Source: Bacteroidales bacterium UBA6267 (GTDB lineage: Bacteria > Bacteroidota > Bacteroidia > Bacteroidales > UBA1556). From it: a stretch of 64,000 bases of DNA. Location of the stretch: contig DJVB01000049.1 in NCBI GenBank assembly GCA_002440745.1, positions 62,001-126,000 of the forward strand, read 5' to 3'. The translations under genes were made by a program, and so were the position numbers. A model generated the notes under the pieces. That model was not told where the DNA came from. It worked only from the letters and a program-made list of their open reading frames with translations, and did no database searches. Shown here in pieces: positions 63,599-64,000 of this stretch; the first letter of the stretch is position 1, and the number at the start of each line of letters is the position of its first letter.

Positions 63599-64000
63599 AT
63601 GAAATATATAATAGCCACTTTCTTTCTATTTTTCTTTTCCTTAAGTTTTGCTCAGATAGGCTTTGTAAAACTAAATTTAGGTTTTGGCCTTCCAACTTTC
63701 ACCTCTCAGGTAGAAACTTTTTATAGTACTCGCACAGACAACCTAAACGCAAAAGTCAAGCAAGAAGCATTTAGTCTTGGAGAAGGCAATTATTTCGGGG
63801 CTTCCATTTCCTACCTTTTTTCAGAAAATTTCGGCTTCGAAATGGGGTTTAGATACCATATTGGAAGAAAGCAATATTTCAATCAGGAGCTTTTAAATAT
63901 GAGTGTAATCTCTAATTTAGAACGCTCTGTTTACGGAAACAGAATCTTATTACAGCCATCCTTTGTTATAGCAATCGACAAGTCTAAGTTTATGCCTTAT
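63599..64000 (+). CDS. Outer-membrane beta-barrel protein, cut by window edge
   Basis: Starts at ATG 63599, three bases after the previous stop; 134 codons are visible. Signal peptide MKYIIATFFLFFFSLSFAQ, then strands with aromatic girdles (FVKLNLGFGLPTF, YFGASISYLF, FGFEMGFRYHIG), as in OmpW/OprF-like barrels. No further family identification is possible from this part. It is likely co-transcribed with the CHU_C protein; in gliding Bacteroidota such neighbours often attach the secreted protein to the surface (inference). Confidence 0.7.
   Translation, partial: MKYIIATFFLFFFSLSFAQIGFVKLNLGFGLPTFTSQVETFYSTRTDNLNAKVKQEAFSLGEGNYFGASISYLFSENFGFEMGFRYHIGRKQYFNQELLNMSVISNLERSVYGNRILLQPSFVIAIDKSKFMPY

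Overview
The window comes from an AT-rich chromosome of a Bacteroidota (Bacteroidetes) bacterium. Four secreted proteins end in type IX secretion (T9SS) sorting domains, three of type A and one gliding-associated CHU_C type B. There are three TonB-dependent receptors, one with a DUF4249 partner. Many genes are preceded by the Bacteroidota -7 box TAnnTTTG and few have Shine-Dalgarno sequences. Single genes of the aminofutalosine menaquinone route (mqnE), lipid A/Kdo synthesis (waaA) and queuosine synthesis (queG) fit a free-living, gliding-type Bacteroidota rather than Bacteroides itself. No rRNA, tRNA, CRISPR array or intact insertion sequence was seen.

Layout. 1-7.6 kb: a cut 5'-nucleotidase lipoprotein, birA, then the block rsfS-ftsH-LUD-DUF2007-cdsA-psd (ribosome silencing, membrane proteolysis, phospholipid synthesis), converging on mqnE. 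7.6-19.6 kb, almost all on the minus strand: an M43 protease, a MacA/TolC-like efflux pair without an inner-membrane pump, queG-ruvB, a lone response regulator, a large T9SS protein, and a TonB receptor with a small lipoprotein. The receptor carries the CxxxM...HxM copper-site signature of OprC/NosA. 20-22.4 kb: coiled-coil gene, zapA, a 6S RNA candidate and rny. 22.6-28.2 kb: Nudix gene converging on the minus-strand run 28156-23002 (membrane protein, dapF, GNAT, mltG, outer-membrane protein, waaA). 28.4-29.9 kb: HtrA protease with a strong terminator. 29.9-30.7 kb: non-coding, with GT-rich repeats, a hairpin and a probable BrnT relic. 30.7-34.5 kb: DUF4249-TonB receptor-outer-membrane protein operon. 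34.6-38 kb: mfd, apparently leaderless.

38-44.9 kb is an accessory island: AAA+/DUF4143 ATPase, a T9SS protein, a decayed KilA-N gene, a Fic toxin with VbhA-type antitoxin, and an Mrr-type nuclease next to an HNH nuclease. KilA-N, Fic and Mrr modules are each preceded by a copy of the same promoter-leader repeat; two copies match at 91 of 94 positions by eye and a third is shorter. This cassette-like arrangement is the most unusual structure in the window.

45-64 kb returns to housekeeping: class I fumarase, a GT4 glycosyltransferase, a probable iron-starvation block (CxxC protein, flavodoxin, multi-pass membrane protein, TonB receptor) with a perfect 20-bp palindrome in its promoter, ribosomal protein S1, a nuclease/phosphatase-fold protein, an MBL hydrolase, a 1.1-kb-residue-class outer-membrane propeller-barrel protein, a half-size TauE/SafE protein, an M20 amidohydrolase, a CHU_C-type T9SS protein and a cut outer-membrane protein.
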